Of a stretch of DNA of 24,144 nucleotides, positions 1 through 8,346 are shown piece by piece. Below the pieces are notes generated by a model. It saw nothing but the letters and a program-made list of their open reading frames with translations. It ran no database searches and was not told the origin of the DNA. A program made the translations under genes and the position numbers. Positions within the stretch are counted from its first letter, which is position 1, and the number at the start of each line of letters is the position of its first letter. The DNA is from Butyriboletus loyo (taxonomy: Eukaryota; Basidiomycota; Agaricomycetes; Boletales; Boletaceae): the NCBI GenBank assembly GCA_038093515.1, contig JBBPSI010000319.1, positions 1 to 24,144 of the forward strand, given 5' to 3'.

Positions 1-31
1 TGGTCTGTGCGCATCATTGTACAATATAAAA
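1..31 (+). promoter_or_regulatory. TATA module, copy 1
   Basis: TGGTCTGTGCGCA lies at 1-13 and TATAAAA at 25-31. The same 13 bp recur at 364-376 with the same 24-bp offset to a TATA box. Promoter function is inferred from the TATA box and the repeated geometry only. Confidence 0.35.
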
Positions 32-363
32 GGGCTCGTGGTTGCGGCTAGGATTCCCTAGCTTTAACCACTTGTCTTATTCGCTGGCAACAGTTGAGAG
101 ATTAAGATTTGAGCTATCCTCATTATACCTCGCCAGTACCTGTGTAGTACTGCAACAGTAGTGGAACTTCGTGTGACTTGATAACATCGTTGTCTCGTAA
201 CAACGTTCACCTAGCCTTCTGCTAGTTCCTGTTGAACGGTAACAACCATTCTTGCTTAGTCACCACTTCCCGCGCACGGATGCACTTTCCTTCATACTCC
301 AGAACATTCTAGAGTACCTCTTCCTCATTCGTACTTTTGCTCTCGCGGCCCGGTTAGGGAGCA

Positions 364-394
364 TGGTCTGTGCGCAGACCTCTGTAGTATAAAG
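364..394 (+). promoter_or_regulatory. TATA module, copy 2
   Basis: TGGTCTGTGCGCA at 364-376 is identical to 1-13, and TATAAAG at 388-394 has the same offset as in copy 1. Sequence downstream of the two boxes is not obviously alike, so only the core module is shared. Confidence 0.35.
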
Positions 395-461
395 TCTCTG
401 TCTTTACACCTCGAACTGTATCTAGTTCTACGCAGTCACCTGCTAGCAATTAGTTCATTGC

Positions 462-495
462 CAGACTCTTAGTGCGAGCACTAAGACATAGTCTG
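462..495. repeat. Inverted repeat (hairpin) near the truncated end of copia-1
   Basis: CAGACT plus CTTAGTGC at 462-475 pair perfectly with GCACTAAG at 478-485 and AGTCTG at 490-495. The loop is 2 nt (GA) and there is a 4-nt bulge (486-489) on the 3' side. This gives a 14-bp stem about 100 bp upstream of the first recognisable integrase codons. Being in unassigned sequence, it may mark a breakpoint or belong to an older element. Confidence 0.6.
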
Positions 496-1398
496 AGACT
501 TCTCCCAAATCGTCTCCAGAGTCCCGAGGCCACTCCAGAGTGCCTCCTCGCTGTTCTAGTTGTTAACGCCCAGCGTAACAAACTCACGCACACAGATGTG
601 TGGGGACCGGCCCGAGTGACGAGTATAAAGGGAGCTCGCTATTACGTCTCATTCATAGATGATTGCACCAGACGGTGTACAATATTATTTATGAAATCTA
701 AAGACGAGACGACTAGTAAAGTACAGGAATATTTAGCCTACATCGAAACAAAATGGGCTATGAAGCCACAGCGCATACGTGCCGATAACGGTATGGAATA
801 TGTCAATCAAACCTTATTGACATGGTGTCGTGAACGTGGCATACAGGTGGAGTTAACTGCTCCTTACTCACCTTCCCAAAATGGTATAGCTGAGCGATTT
901 AATCGCACGCTACTCGAATTATCGTGCGCAATGATTATCGCTCGTAGCATACCTAAAAATTTATGGCCTGATGTAGTAACACATGCTGCATATCTAAGAA
1001 ATAGGTCATATACTCGAGCCCTAACAGACTCGACGCCTGAGGGAATGTGGACGAATAAGAAGCCGGATATATCTCACCTACAAGAATTAGGTTCACCCAT
1101 ATGGATCTTTAACGAGGAGATTAATCCCTCGAAACTGGATCCTAAAAGTAAGCAATATATTTTTATGGGGTACCTAGATGGTCCAAAAGCCGTCAAATAT
1201 TATGATGCACATACGCATCAGATCAAAGTATCCCGAAATTTCCGTTTCCCACGGAATGCTGACTTAATCACACCCGCGCCTGAGGTGCAGCGCGAGGGGG
1301 AGTCAAGCAGTGGCAGTGGTAACGCGCTACACTCAGACAATGATATTGATGTAGAACGACGTAAAACTACTGACAAACATACTTTGAAAAGAAAATGA
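472..1398 (+). pseudogene. copia-1 pol part 1: integrase core, truncated at the N-terminus
   Basis: The open frame runs 308 codons. The first ATG is at 691 and the formal start is GTG, so the frame is simply open from a broken 5' end. Residues 1-37 look unrelated to integrase. From residue 38 it is a typical rve core: D42 in HTDVWGP, D105 in RADNG and E141 in PSQNGIAERFNR, giving the expected D-35-E spacing. The copia integrase C-terminal region follows (KLDPKSKQYIFMGY, residues 221-234), then a Ser/acid-rich linker. The HHCC zinc motif expected about 60-80 residues before D42 is missing. The frame ends at TGA 1396-1398 but continues in phase into the RT ORF, so this is half of one polyprotein. 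Confidence 0.85.
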
Positions 1399-3114
1399 GA
1401 TACTGAGCCTACGAGGCGAAGTACAAGGCCGAAAATGGTACATGACTATAATAAGCTAAACGATCCACTTCCTGATTTGGAAGATATCCCCGATGACGAA
1501 GATAACGACGCGTCATCGGCTAATGCAGCTTATATGGCATTTGCCGAAAACAATCCTGGAGATGATCCTAAGACCCTTAGAGAGGCTAAGGAATCGCCCG
1601 AGTGGCCTGAATGGGAAAAGGCTGTCCAAACCGAGCTAAACCAATTAAAAGAAATGGGAACTTGGGATTTAACTGATCCTCCCGACGACAGAATTCCCAT
1701 AGCAAATAAATGGGTATTTGTCAAAAAGCTCGGCAAAAATGGAGAGTTATTAAAATACAAAGCGCGCCTCGTAGCTAAAGGATTTACCCAAAGACCGGGT
1801 ATGGATTACAATGAAACCTTTTCACCTGTAGTCCGACTCGAAATGATCCGAGCGATTCTCGCTCAGGCGGTCAAATGTGATTGGGAAATCCAGCAAATGG
1901 ATGTAAAAGGTGCTTATCTAAACGGTACCCTAAAAGAGGTTATCTATATGAGGCAACCCGAAGGTTACGATGATGGCACCCATCGGCTATGCCAATTAAT
2001 AAAAACATTATATGGATTGAAGCAGTCAGGACGAGAATGGAACGATGAGTTGAATAAACAACTCCAACAAAAAGGATTCCGCCGACTACAATCTGATCCA
2101 TGCGTCTATATCAGACAAAAAGATGGTAATATTGAAATCATCACCGTATGGGTTGACGATCTATTACTATTCACTAATACGTCTGACATAATGACACAAT
2201 TGAAAAAGGAACTCCAAAGCCTATTCGAGATAACCGATATGGGCGAACCATCTAAAATCATAGGAATAGAAATTAATCGCGATAGAGAAAAGAAAACTCT
2301 CAAAATTTCGCAAACACAATATATCAACTCTATCCTACAAAAAGAAAAGATGGAAAAAGCCAATACAGTTGGCATGCCCATGGATCCGAACATAAAACTA
2401 GAATCAGATTCGGAACCAAATTCTGGCACGAGTACCGCATATGCGTCACTTATCGGATCGCTAATGTATGCGGCGGTTGCCACACGTCCCGATTTGGCAT
2501 ACGCAGTCTCCCGACTCGCGGCATATACGGCAAACCCAAATATGGGTCATTGGGCCGCTACAAAGCGTATACTCAGATATCTCGCTGGCACACGAGATTA
2601 TGCAATAACATATTCTGCCAACGAAGATACTGAGAGACCCACTACGAAATTATATTGTTACTCAGACGCTGATTTTGCTAACCATCCGGATTGTTTATCA
2701 ATATCCGGGTATGCGTTTCTGCTTAGTAATGGAGCAATCACGTGGAGCTCCAAAAAGCAGAATACCGTCGCATTGTCCACGGCCGAAGCCGAATATACAG
2801 CGCTGGCTCATGCGGCAAAAGAAGCCGCCTGGCTGAGAAATCTATTCTTAGAAATAGGTTTCCGTCAGACTGAACCAACTATTTTATTCGGTGATAATCA
2901 ATCGGCCTTAGCAATAGCGAATAATAATCAATATCATCAGCGTTCAAAGTACTTTAATATTCGTAGCCATTTTATCCGAGATAAGATAAGATTAGGGTCT
3001 ATCAACGTACGGTATTGTCCGACCGCTCAAATGACGGCAGACATTTTTACCAAAGCGTTGCCCAAGCCGAAACACCGCCAACACACTGCCGAACTCGGCC
3101 TGAGCTCGGCTTGA
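1399..3114 (+). pseudogene. copia-1 pol part 2: reverse transcriptase and RNase H
   Basis: In phase with the integrase frame and separated only by the TGA at 1396-1398. The first downstream ATG is at 1435 (559 codons); codons 1399-1434 already encode the RRSTRP hinge usual between copia integrase and RT. Numbering from that ATG, RT has KWVFVKKL (92-99), KARLVAKGFTQ (109-119), catalytic D156 in QMDVKGAY, and WVDD (239-242) where the family usually has YVDD. RNase H has D411 (YSDAD), E451 (STAEAEY), D487 (GDNQS) and D536 (ADIFTK). The usual RSKHIDIRYHFIR block reads RSKYFNIRSHFIR. The stop is followed directly by the polypurine tract. Apart from the nonsense codon I see no further stop or frameshift. 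Confidence 0.9.
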
Positions 3115-3121
3115 GGGGGAG
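3112..3121 (+). promoter_or_regulatory. Polypurine tract of copia-1
   Basis: A purine run overlaps the stop codon and abuts the LTR start TGTTGAAG at 3122. In LTR elements this primes plus-strand DNA synthesis. Confidence 0.75.
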
Positions 3122-3377
3122 TGTTGAAGCCTATACGGTCACGTGGTAACAAGCCGACAGGCCGAAGACCCGACTGACCAATCATATCAAATATGTAGAT
3201 CTAGTATATAAACTAGATAGCGGACTCTCAATACGATAACGCGTATTGCCCCCAAACTCTCACTTAAGCGCGTTCACAATCGTCCCACGCCATTTAGCCC
3301 TTGGGACATTACTACTATATTCGTCAGCTTATATAACACACATCGCCGTTGCGTCCGTGTACGCATACTACTATACA
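3122..3377 (+). repeat. 3' LTR of copia-1 (right end approximate)
   Basis: It begins TGTTGAAGCC directly after the polypurine tract. A TATA box (TATATAAA, 3205-3212) lies inside a 20-bp palindrome at 3199-3218 with 7-bp arms. The right end is uncertain because no 5' LTR is available for comparison. 3377 (TACTATACA) is the best CA terminus by eye, giving about 256 bp. Confidence 0.6.
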
Positions 3378-3561
3378 TCCGTAATCTCCCAGATACTGTG
3401 ATGCCACTGATAGCTATAACTTATCGGGCTGAGTGCGGGCGTGGAAGGAGCGCTCATGCATTGATGATCGATAAGACTTAATGTCCAATTGGCACTTTTG
3501 ACCTGTAGAAATGCCTTGAGATGAATGAATGGTAGAAACGCGGTGTTCACCTCGATGATAG

Positions 3562-3715
3562 ATCCGGTCTGGTTCCACAGCCCGCCGTGTCTGCGATAGC
3601 ATTCGCAAATGTCACACCAGAGAAGGCTCAGGTCGTGGAACGGGACACGAACGAATCGGAGGCGGTTCGGCTCGAAACGTTGGGCCTCTTTGGAAGACAA
3701 TACGCATCAGGTTTG
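3562..3715 (+). pseudogene. DUF6533-type 7TM protein, C-terminal relic (copy A)
   Basis: The plus strand reads AVSAIAFANVTPEKAQVV and then ESEAVRLETLG. This aligns with AVSAMAFTDVTPGQDQVM and WEVIRLEPLG in the C-terminal tail of the gene at 8347-9412. The similarity continues in DNA past the stop region (GACAATACGC...GGTTTGAAC). The phase changes just before the ancestral stop. Upstream transmembrane exons are missing; the copia-1 LTR lies about 185 bp to the left. Orientation is opposite to copies B, C and D. The 109-aa minus-strand ORF over this stretch is antisense to it. Confidence 0.6.
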
Positions 3716-4490
3716 AACGGGGCTCTTGGATTTAATTTATTGTGCTAGAGACCCTTTCAGGACCTATTCGGGGGGTTAGTAGAAACCAATACGTTGTGTC
3801 CCCTCTTCGAGGGCTACAACAGCATATAGGCTGCTAATACCAAGAATATGGTGGGCGTCACGACCGCATGTCGCGGACGTATAAGCTCGGGCATTCGAAA
3901 CTACGCATGGGACCAATTGTTAGGGGGTTAAAGAGGAGGGTCATTTGGCCAAGGAGGTCTTAAAAGGTTTCACCATTTCGAGCCAGCCTTCAACGTTCAA
4001 CTTCGGTCGAGGTATTGCGGAAGGACGCCAACCGGCCTGTCTATCATTCCCGTTCGCCGGAATGTCAAAAATATAGCGCTTCAAAATTGCTTCTTGGGGA
4101 GTGTATGAGAATACGACGTGCATGCGATGAGATTGGCCCAACATATCGCATTGGCGGAATCCGATCCAAGAACTGTATAATTCCTGAGAGCAATATATGT
4201 GGATGTCTGTGATACAGAAAACTCGGGAGCCTATCGTTGGGGCTCCTACAACGGCCACCTGTCAGATGTTTGTAGCAGCGAACGTGCGCTATAGCGGAAA
4301 CGCCTGCACGTATGAATATGAATGTAACGTGGTATGGTGAATCAATTCTGCGAAAAACATTCTAGGCATATGAGCGTTCTGTGTTAAAGAACGTCCTGGA
4401 ATGCACACATGTTCACTGTTTTGTGCGCGGTATATTGCAAGTGGGTCTAATGCGGATTTCATGCTCGTCGTCAACCGGGTGCTGCAGCCG
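3716..4490. other. No gene recognised
   Basis: Only short ORFs are present (for example 3941-4258 minus and 4015-4212 plus, overlapping on opposite strands), with no recognisable motif. It may be decayed intergenic or TE sequence. Confidence 0.4.
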
Positions 4491-4492
4491 AG

Positions 4493-4759
4493 TTACGACG
4501 AGGACTCATAATTCTCAAGTAAGACTACCTTAGACAACGAGGAGGTTTTCAAAGGGTCTTGAAGTAATGTAGAGAGATCTAGGTGAACCTTGGATGAAAC
4601 ACAGCCAAAGACAATGGGATCAAACGCACCCACGAATGATAGAGACGCTGCGTTGTGACGATGTGCAGGTCCATTTTCCCTTCGAAACAGCTTCTGTACG
4701 TTATAATGGTCATTTGAGCTACATTCAGAAGCGCCACACTCCGCCAGGGATGGTGACAA
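4493..4759 (-). other. Open frame downstream of the GTPase fragment, product unknown
   Basis: An 88-codon minus-strand frame ends at 4493, on the same strand as the P-loop fragment at 4974-5150 and downstream of it. It may be a decayed continuation of that gene or the start of a 7TM relic. I see no GTPase G3/G4 motif, so the assignment stays open. Confidence 0.2.
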
Positions 4760-4779
4760 TAAGACGTAGGGGGCCCGAA

Positions 4780-4815
4780 GCGGCTATCGATGCGATTCAT
4801 TTGTATAGATTGCAC
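4780..4815 (-). repeat. Dispersed ~36-nt block, copy 1 of 3
   Basis: The minus strand reads CGTGCAATCTATACAAATG and then AATCGCATCG. Related blocks occur at about 11196-11236 (GCGCAAGCTATACATG...CATCGCATCC) and 15727-15760 (GTGCAAGCTATACATTCC...ATCGCATCG). All are on the minus strand. In copy D the block sits just upstream of the exon encoding VQLLDFSIC. It may therefore be a decayed 7TM exon (the ILRVYAMWNRSK region), but this is inference. Confidence 0.4.
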
Positions 4816-4912
4816 GTAGTGTGAAAAGGAGATATTCGTCGTTGCGGATGTCATGGTAGGATGATCGGTCGAGATGACACTGAAAACCAGTGTGCTAGAG
4901 AGTAAGGGAAAG

Positions 4913-4970
4913 CAAGGGAGTGGGCGGGGCCCAGTCACCTACCTGCTTCAATCCAACCCACCTCCCAACC
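4913..4970 (-). repeat. GC-rich block shared with 11318-11362
   Basis: The minus strand contains GGTTGGAT, then AAGC, then GGCCCCGCCCACTCC. The same order occurs at 11362-11318. The plus-strand core GTGGGCGGGGCC is identical in both and looks like a GC box. It is more likely duplicated debris than an active promoter. Confidence 0.45.
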
Positions 4971-4973
4971 TCT

Positions 4974-5150
4974 CTAGCAAATTGTCGAGTGTCCAAAATG
5001 CTCCTCGACCCTGGCTCCTTCGCCAGCAATAAGATTGACGAGGGAGCTTTTCCCTACGCCGACGTCTCCGACGATAAGGATACTACGGCGGTTGGGGTGT
5101 CCGGAGGGGGTGGGGCTAGTGGGGCTAGAACAAATGCCTTCTGTCCGCAT
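4974..5150 (-). pseudogene. P-loop GTPase (G-domain family) N-terminal fragment
   Basis: The minus-strand ATG at 5150 opens 58 codons to a TAG at 4974. After a Ser/Thr/Pro-rich leader (residues 8-20), the protein reads RRSILIVGDVGVGKSSLVNL, with a perfect Walker A GDVGVGKS at residues 28-35 on a hydrophobic strand. This is how basidiomycete G-domain proteins (50S ribosome-binding GTPase/AIG1-like, binding and hydrolysing GTP) begin. No G3 (DxxG) or G4 (TKxD) motif was found in the next 450 nt. The frame stops 23 residues after the P-loop, so it is most likely a truncated relic; an intron starting near 4985 is the alternative. Confidence 0.6.
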
Positions 5151-6154
5151 GGCAGAGGGCAGATGACCGAGGGCGAAGAGTCAATGGGCAGTGTGGCAGC
5201 TGGATAGGTGTGTGATGTGCTACGTCCTCGTCCGCAGGCTGGCTTGACCGTTCACGAGCCAGGCCATTTATAAGGATGGCATGCAGGCATTGCGGCCTCC
5301 AAGAACTTCGGGTATGACCGGTTCCCAAGAAGAAAGGATATGCAAGGGCTCTATCTTAGACGATGTGAGCCTCTTAGAGTTAATATGAGCCGATATCAAT
5401 ATTCGATTGGCGTCCTGATGGCCGTTAACACCGTGCGTGGTAAACGTATCATCGAGATCGATACTACTGCGCAACTTGGCTCTGCATATAGAAAAGGGAG
5501 AGGACGGTGATGGCGCGATGAGTGGTGTACACTCTCAACCTCGTTAGCAACCTTGCTAATATGGCACGACATGCTGTCAATTCGCAAGGTAGCCGCGTTC
5601 AATAGTAAACGGAGCACCCACGTTGCAATTGTGGTTGTATGGGCGCAACCTTGTGGCCATTGGCAAAGCATTTCTTGAGGCCTGTATTCAATGTGACCGC
5701 AACCATTTGGCGTACTAGTTGTACTTGCTTCAAGTCTACATGTAAATGTAATCTCCTGGCAGGCGTCGCGACGGATTTAGCAACATGACATTCTCCGCAA
5801 CAGCATATATGGCACCCACTATACGCCGTTCAGACATAGGTTCTTGTTTTGCGCGGGACAGTGTAAATTGGCTTATCCATACGTTCATGTGCAGAACTCA
5901 CCCGGAGGACTGGCTGTTGACTTCGTAAGCCTGCCCGCCGAGAGGTCAGGCATCGACCAGCCGGCCGTGGTAGTTCCTAACATCAATTTCCCTATCCTCG
6001 ACCTGACGTACACCACATAGAATATTCAACCACAGCAGCAGCCCACGATCTTTAGGGATTTTGATATATGCGACCCCAGATCCACCAAAGTGAGTACCAT
6101 CGCTGAACGATCGCTGGTTTAGTTTGGGTCTCAACCAGTTGACGCACTACGTTA
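5151..6154. other. No gene recognised; two weak minus-strand frames
   Basis: Minus-strand frames at 5268-5474 (68 codons) and 5946-6134 (62 codons) have ordinary amino-acid composition but no motif I recognise. Either could be a decayed exon. No repeats or RNA genes were seen here. Confidence 0.3.
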
Positions 6155-6350
6155 GACATCCACTCGTGAGGTACTTGAAGCACAACCAGATACGTAGCGT
6201 TCAACCTCGGGTGGTCATGACAACGAACCACCTGACTCTACTGTGGTAAAATTTTGTCGTTCCGCTATCAAAATGCACTGACCCCTGCATTGTGTACGTA
6301 CGCCAGGAAGAACCTAGAAAATCCAAGACACACGGTAAAGATGGCGGTGA
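6155..6350. repeat. Tandem duplication unit 1 (196 bp)
   Basis: Begins GACATCCACTCGTGAGG and ends GATGGCGGTGA, immediately followed by a second copy at 6351-6544. Shared blocks include AGCGTTCAACC, GTGTACGTAC, CAGGAAGAACCTAGAAAAT and AAGACACACGG. Many substitutions and small indels suggest an old duplication. Confidence 0.85.
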
Positions 6351-6544
6351 GACGTCCACTCGTGAGGAAGCACAACCAGACGAGCAGCGTTCAACCCCGG
6401 TGGTCATGGCAACAAACCACCCAACCCTACTGTAGTAGGATTTTGTCATTCTGCCGCCAAAAGGAGCTGTGCCGACCCCCGTATCGTGTACGTACACCAG
6501 GAAGAACCTAGAAAATTTAAGACACACGGCGAAGATGGCAGTGA
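6351..6544. repeat. Tandem duplication unit 2 (194 bp)
   Basis: Directly abuts unit 1 and starts GACGTCCACTCGTGAGG. A weak third start (CGATTTCCTCGAGGTA) follows at 6545. A minus-strand frame (6626-6201, 141 codons) stays open through both units, so VRWFVVMTT and VGWFVAMTT appear as internal repeats. No family is recognised for it. Confidence 0.85.
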
Positions 6545-6783
6545 CGATTTCCTCGAGGTATTGTTCATCCTTTCTGCCATCGAACCGAGTTCTTACTATC
6601 GCGCAGGCTGAGGTACCATCGAGCACGCCGGCTCCTGAATTCGATTATGACGAGGTTAATGGTCACGATGTTCCCCCCTTACCTTCGTGTTGACGCTTCT
6701 CCGGGCCCCATCTCCGGAACCCTCTACACATTACTGCGAGGACAAGAACCGCCGCTTGGCGCGTTCGACCCCGTAGTCGGCGG

Positions 6784-7254
6784 ATGCTCGTCCAGATAAT
6801 ACTGCCAATTCATCTCAGGGCAGTTGGGTGCTCAAAAGGCTGCTACCAGCGTGGATCAGAAAGAGTAATAAGGAGCCGGAATTGCATGAGCTTGACTGAG
6901 TTGCTAGAAAGTCACGCCGGCCTGCCGATCTTCAATCTCGTTCGCGGTCACCAGTCAGAGCTATACCACAAACAAGGGTCCGTCGCGGATGCCCCGCAGC
7001 TCAAGTTAACCAAGTGAGTGGTGTTTCTGGATAGATGATCGGATGCTGTGTGATTAACATGTGATCTTAGCGAACTTCTACTGGAAGACGAAGGGTTCGT
7101 TGCTCCTCGAGTTCGTAACCAGGGGTTCATCAGAATTTGCAGCATAAACCGCGTGTCAAAACTGTTGACCCCGGCGATCCGAACAAGAACACTTCTAGTG
7201 GTAGACAGAGTTCTGCAGATGCCAAGGAATCTGGCCCAGTGCGTCTATTACTGA
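6784..7254 (+). CDS. Two-exon hypothetical protein, join(6784..7013,7071..7254)
   Basis: A 57-nt intron is proposed: donor GTGAGT at 7014, TTAAC branch-like sequence at 7053-7057, acceptor CTTAG ending at 7070. Unspliced, the frame stops right after the donor. Spliced, the phase is kept (aa|c, Asn) and the frame runs on through ELLLEDEGFVAPRVRNQGF to a TGA at 7252-7254, giving 137 residues. An internal ATG at 6886 (MSLTELLESHAGLP) is an alternative start. There is no signal peptide, membrane segment or known motif. A further plus-strand frame at 7267-7500 (SRRLVFYQPQNVTNT...) could be a later exon. The splice model is inferred from sequence only. Confidence 0.4.
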
Positions 7255-7266
7255 TTACTATGTACC

Positions 7267-7500
7267 ATGTCACGACGGCTCGTTTTCTATCAGCCGCAAA
7301 ACGTGACCAATACATCTCTGCCGCCCGCCGGAGAGATCCGTGTAACGGTACGCGTACTCTCCCTACGCTTATATTATGGAACTCACAGTGGACTACAACA
7401 GCGAGGATCAGGCAGGCCTGTCCTCAGGTTGCCGATTCTGCTTCCAGAGTGGATGTATTGTGGTCCAGGTACCGAGGATGGTACGCATCATTCGACGTAA
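7267..7500 (+). other. Open frame, possible further exon of the preceding ORF
   Basis: A 77-codon plus-strand frame contains SLPPAGEIRVTVRVLSL and LPILLPEWMYCGPGTEDG. Its composition is protein-like, and it starts 13 nt after the stop of the two-exon model. An intron bridging 7230-7270 could join them, but I see no convincing donor/acceptor pair. A 150-codon frame in another phase (7137-7589) overlaps it; neither has a recognisable domain. Confidence 0.25.
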
Positions 7501-7604
7501 TAAACATCCTGAATCGTGATTATGTGGACGTCGTTTTGTGGATTTATAGTCTCGCAGCACTATCCCGTGAAGACAAAAACCAAAGGTGACACGATCCTGC
7601 GGAA

Positions 7605-8200
7605 CACAGCTCATATGCACATTTACTTTCTGTTCTGATCTATTCTCAACGGCGTATACACAAATGGTTTGAAGGGAAGTAGAACATGGATATTGATATT
7701 GTTGCAACGCAGTGTCTCTTCTATTCGTGGCGTGTTTGACCCTATAGATTGGTTCAATCAACCTTTCGGAGACTGCACACGACACAGAGCTATAACGATC
7801 ATTCTGGGCATCTGTATGTCTCTAACGCTTCGACTGCTAGATGAGTATATGCCGGAGAATCCATACAATTGACAATCAATGGCTCTCATTCCATGCCGTT
7901 GGGATACTCAGCGGTGATGCAGTGATATCTGACTCGACTTCGTTTGGGACTGCTAAACTGTACGAATACGAATTTCTTTTCTCATCCTCCCCAGAAAAGC
8001 GCCTCATGCCCGTCCCTGACGTCCACTAACAGAAAAATTAGAGATAGCCAGAGATGCGACTCTGCCTGAGTAGCTGGGTACTACCCTGTGATGACATCGA
8101 AGCACCCATCGAAAGGGGGGATAACCAGGCTCACCTTGGTTTCATCAGAAGCTCCCTTGAGATAAACCTGTGCACACTGCAGAATTGAGATATACATGAC
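7605..8200. other. No gene recognised
   Basis: Short overlapping frames on both strands only. The stretch leads into the 3' flank of the 7TM gene, where similarity to the 12547 region begins near 8204. Confidence 0.35.
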
Positions 8201-8346
8201 AGATTGAGCTCAGAAGACGAGGCATATGCACAGCTAACCTAACATAAGTATCGGTCCGAGTTGCCATTCGAAGTACATTGAACCATCCTCTAATCTTTTC
8301 ACCGACACCCCAGCGCTAGTCCCCGGTGTCTACCCAAAATTCATGT

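Larger units (their letters stand above)
1..470. other. Non-coding 5' flank with two TATA-like modules; origin unknown
   Basis: No supportable protein is seen on either strand. The stretch holds two copies of a 13-bp sequence, each followed at the same distance by a TATAAA box (separate entries). It is also rich in short pyrimidine tracts. This layout resembles the promoter part of an LTR, but the sequence does not match the 3' LTR of the copia element that follows. It is therefore not that element's own 5' LTR. It may be the remains of a different LTR element that the truncated copia element abuts. No primer-binding site was recognised. Confidence 0.4.
583..3377 (+). mobile_element. Ty1/copia retrotransposon copia-1, 5'-truncated, with 3' LTR
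   Basis: Domain order is integrase, reverse transcriptase, RNase H, which defines Ty1/copia (Pseudoviridae-type) rather than Ty3/gypsy. Gag, protease and the zinc-binding HHCC part of integrase are absent. Recognisable homology begins at the LTHTDVWGP motif near 583. A polypurine tract (3112-3121) and the start of a 3' LTR (TGTTGAAGCC, 3122) follow the stop codon directly, so the 3' end is intact. No 5' LTR lies in the window. The right boundary is approximate: 3377 is the best TG...CA candidate. The element is non-autonomous as it stands. Confidence 0.85.

Noticed and set aside
2106..2483. 125-codon minus-strand ORF
   Set aside because: Antisense shadow of the copia-1 reverse transcriptase.
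3371..3700. Minus-strand 109-aa ORF sharing FVRVPFHDL with plus-strand ORFs at 8326 and 12718, looking like a three-member protein family
   Set aside because: Each is the antisense of the DUF6533-type C-terminal tail; the sense strand gives family motifs and splice sites, so the shared peptide only reflects DNA similarity.
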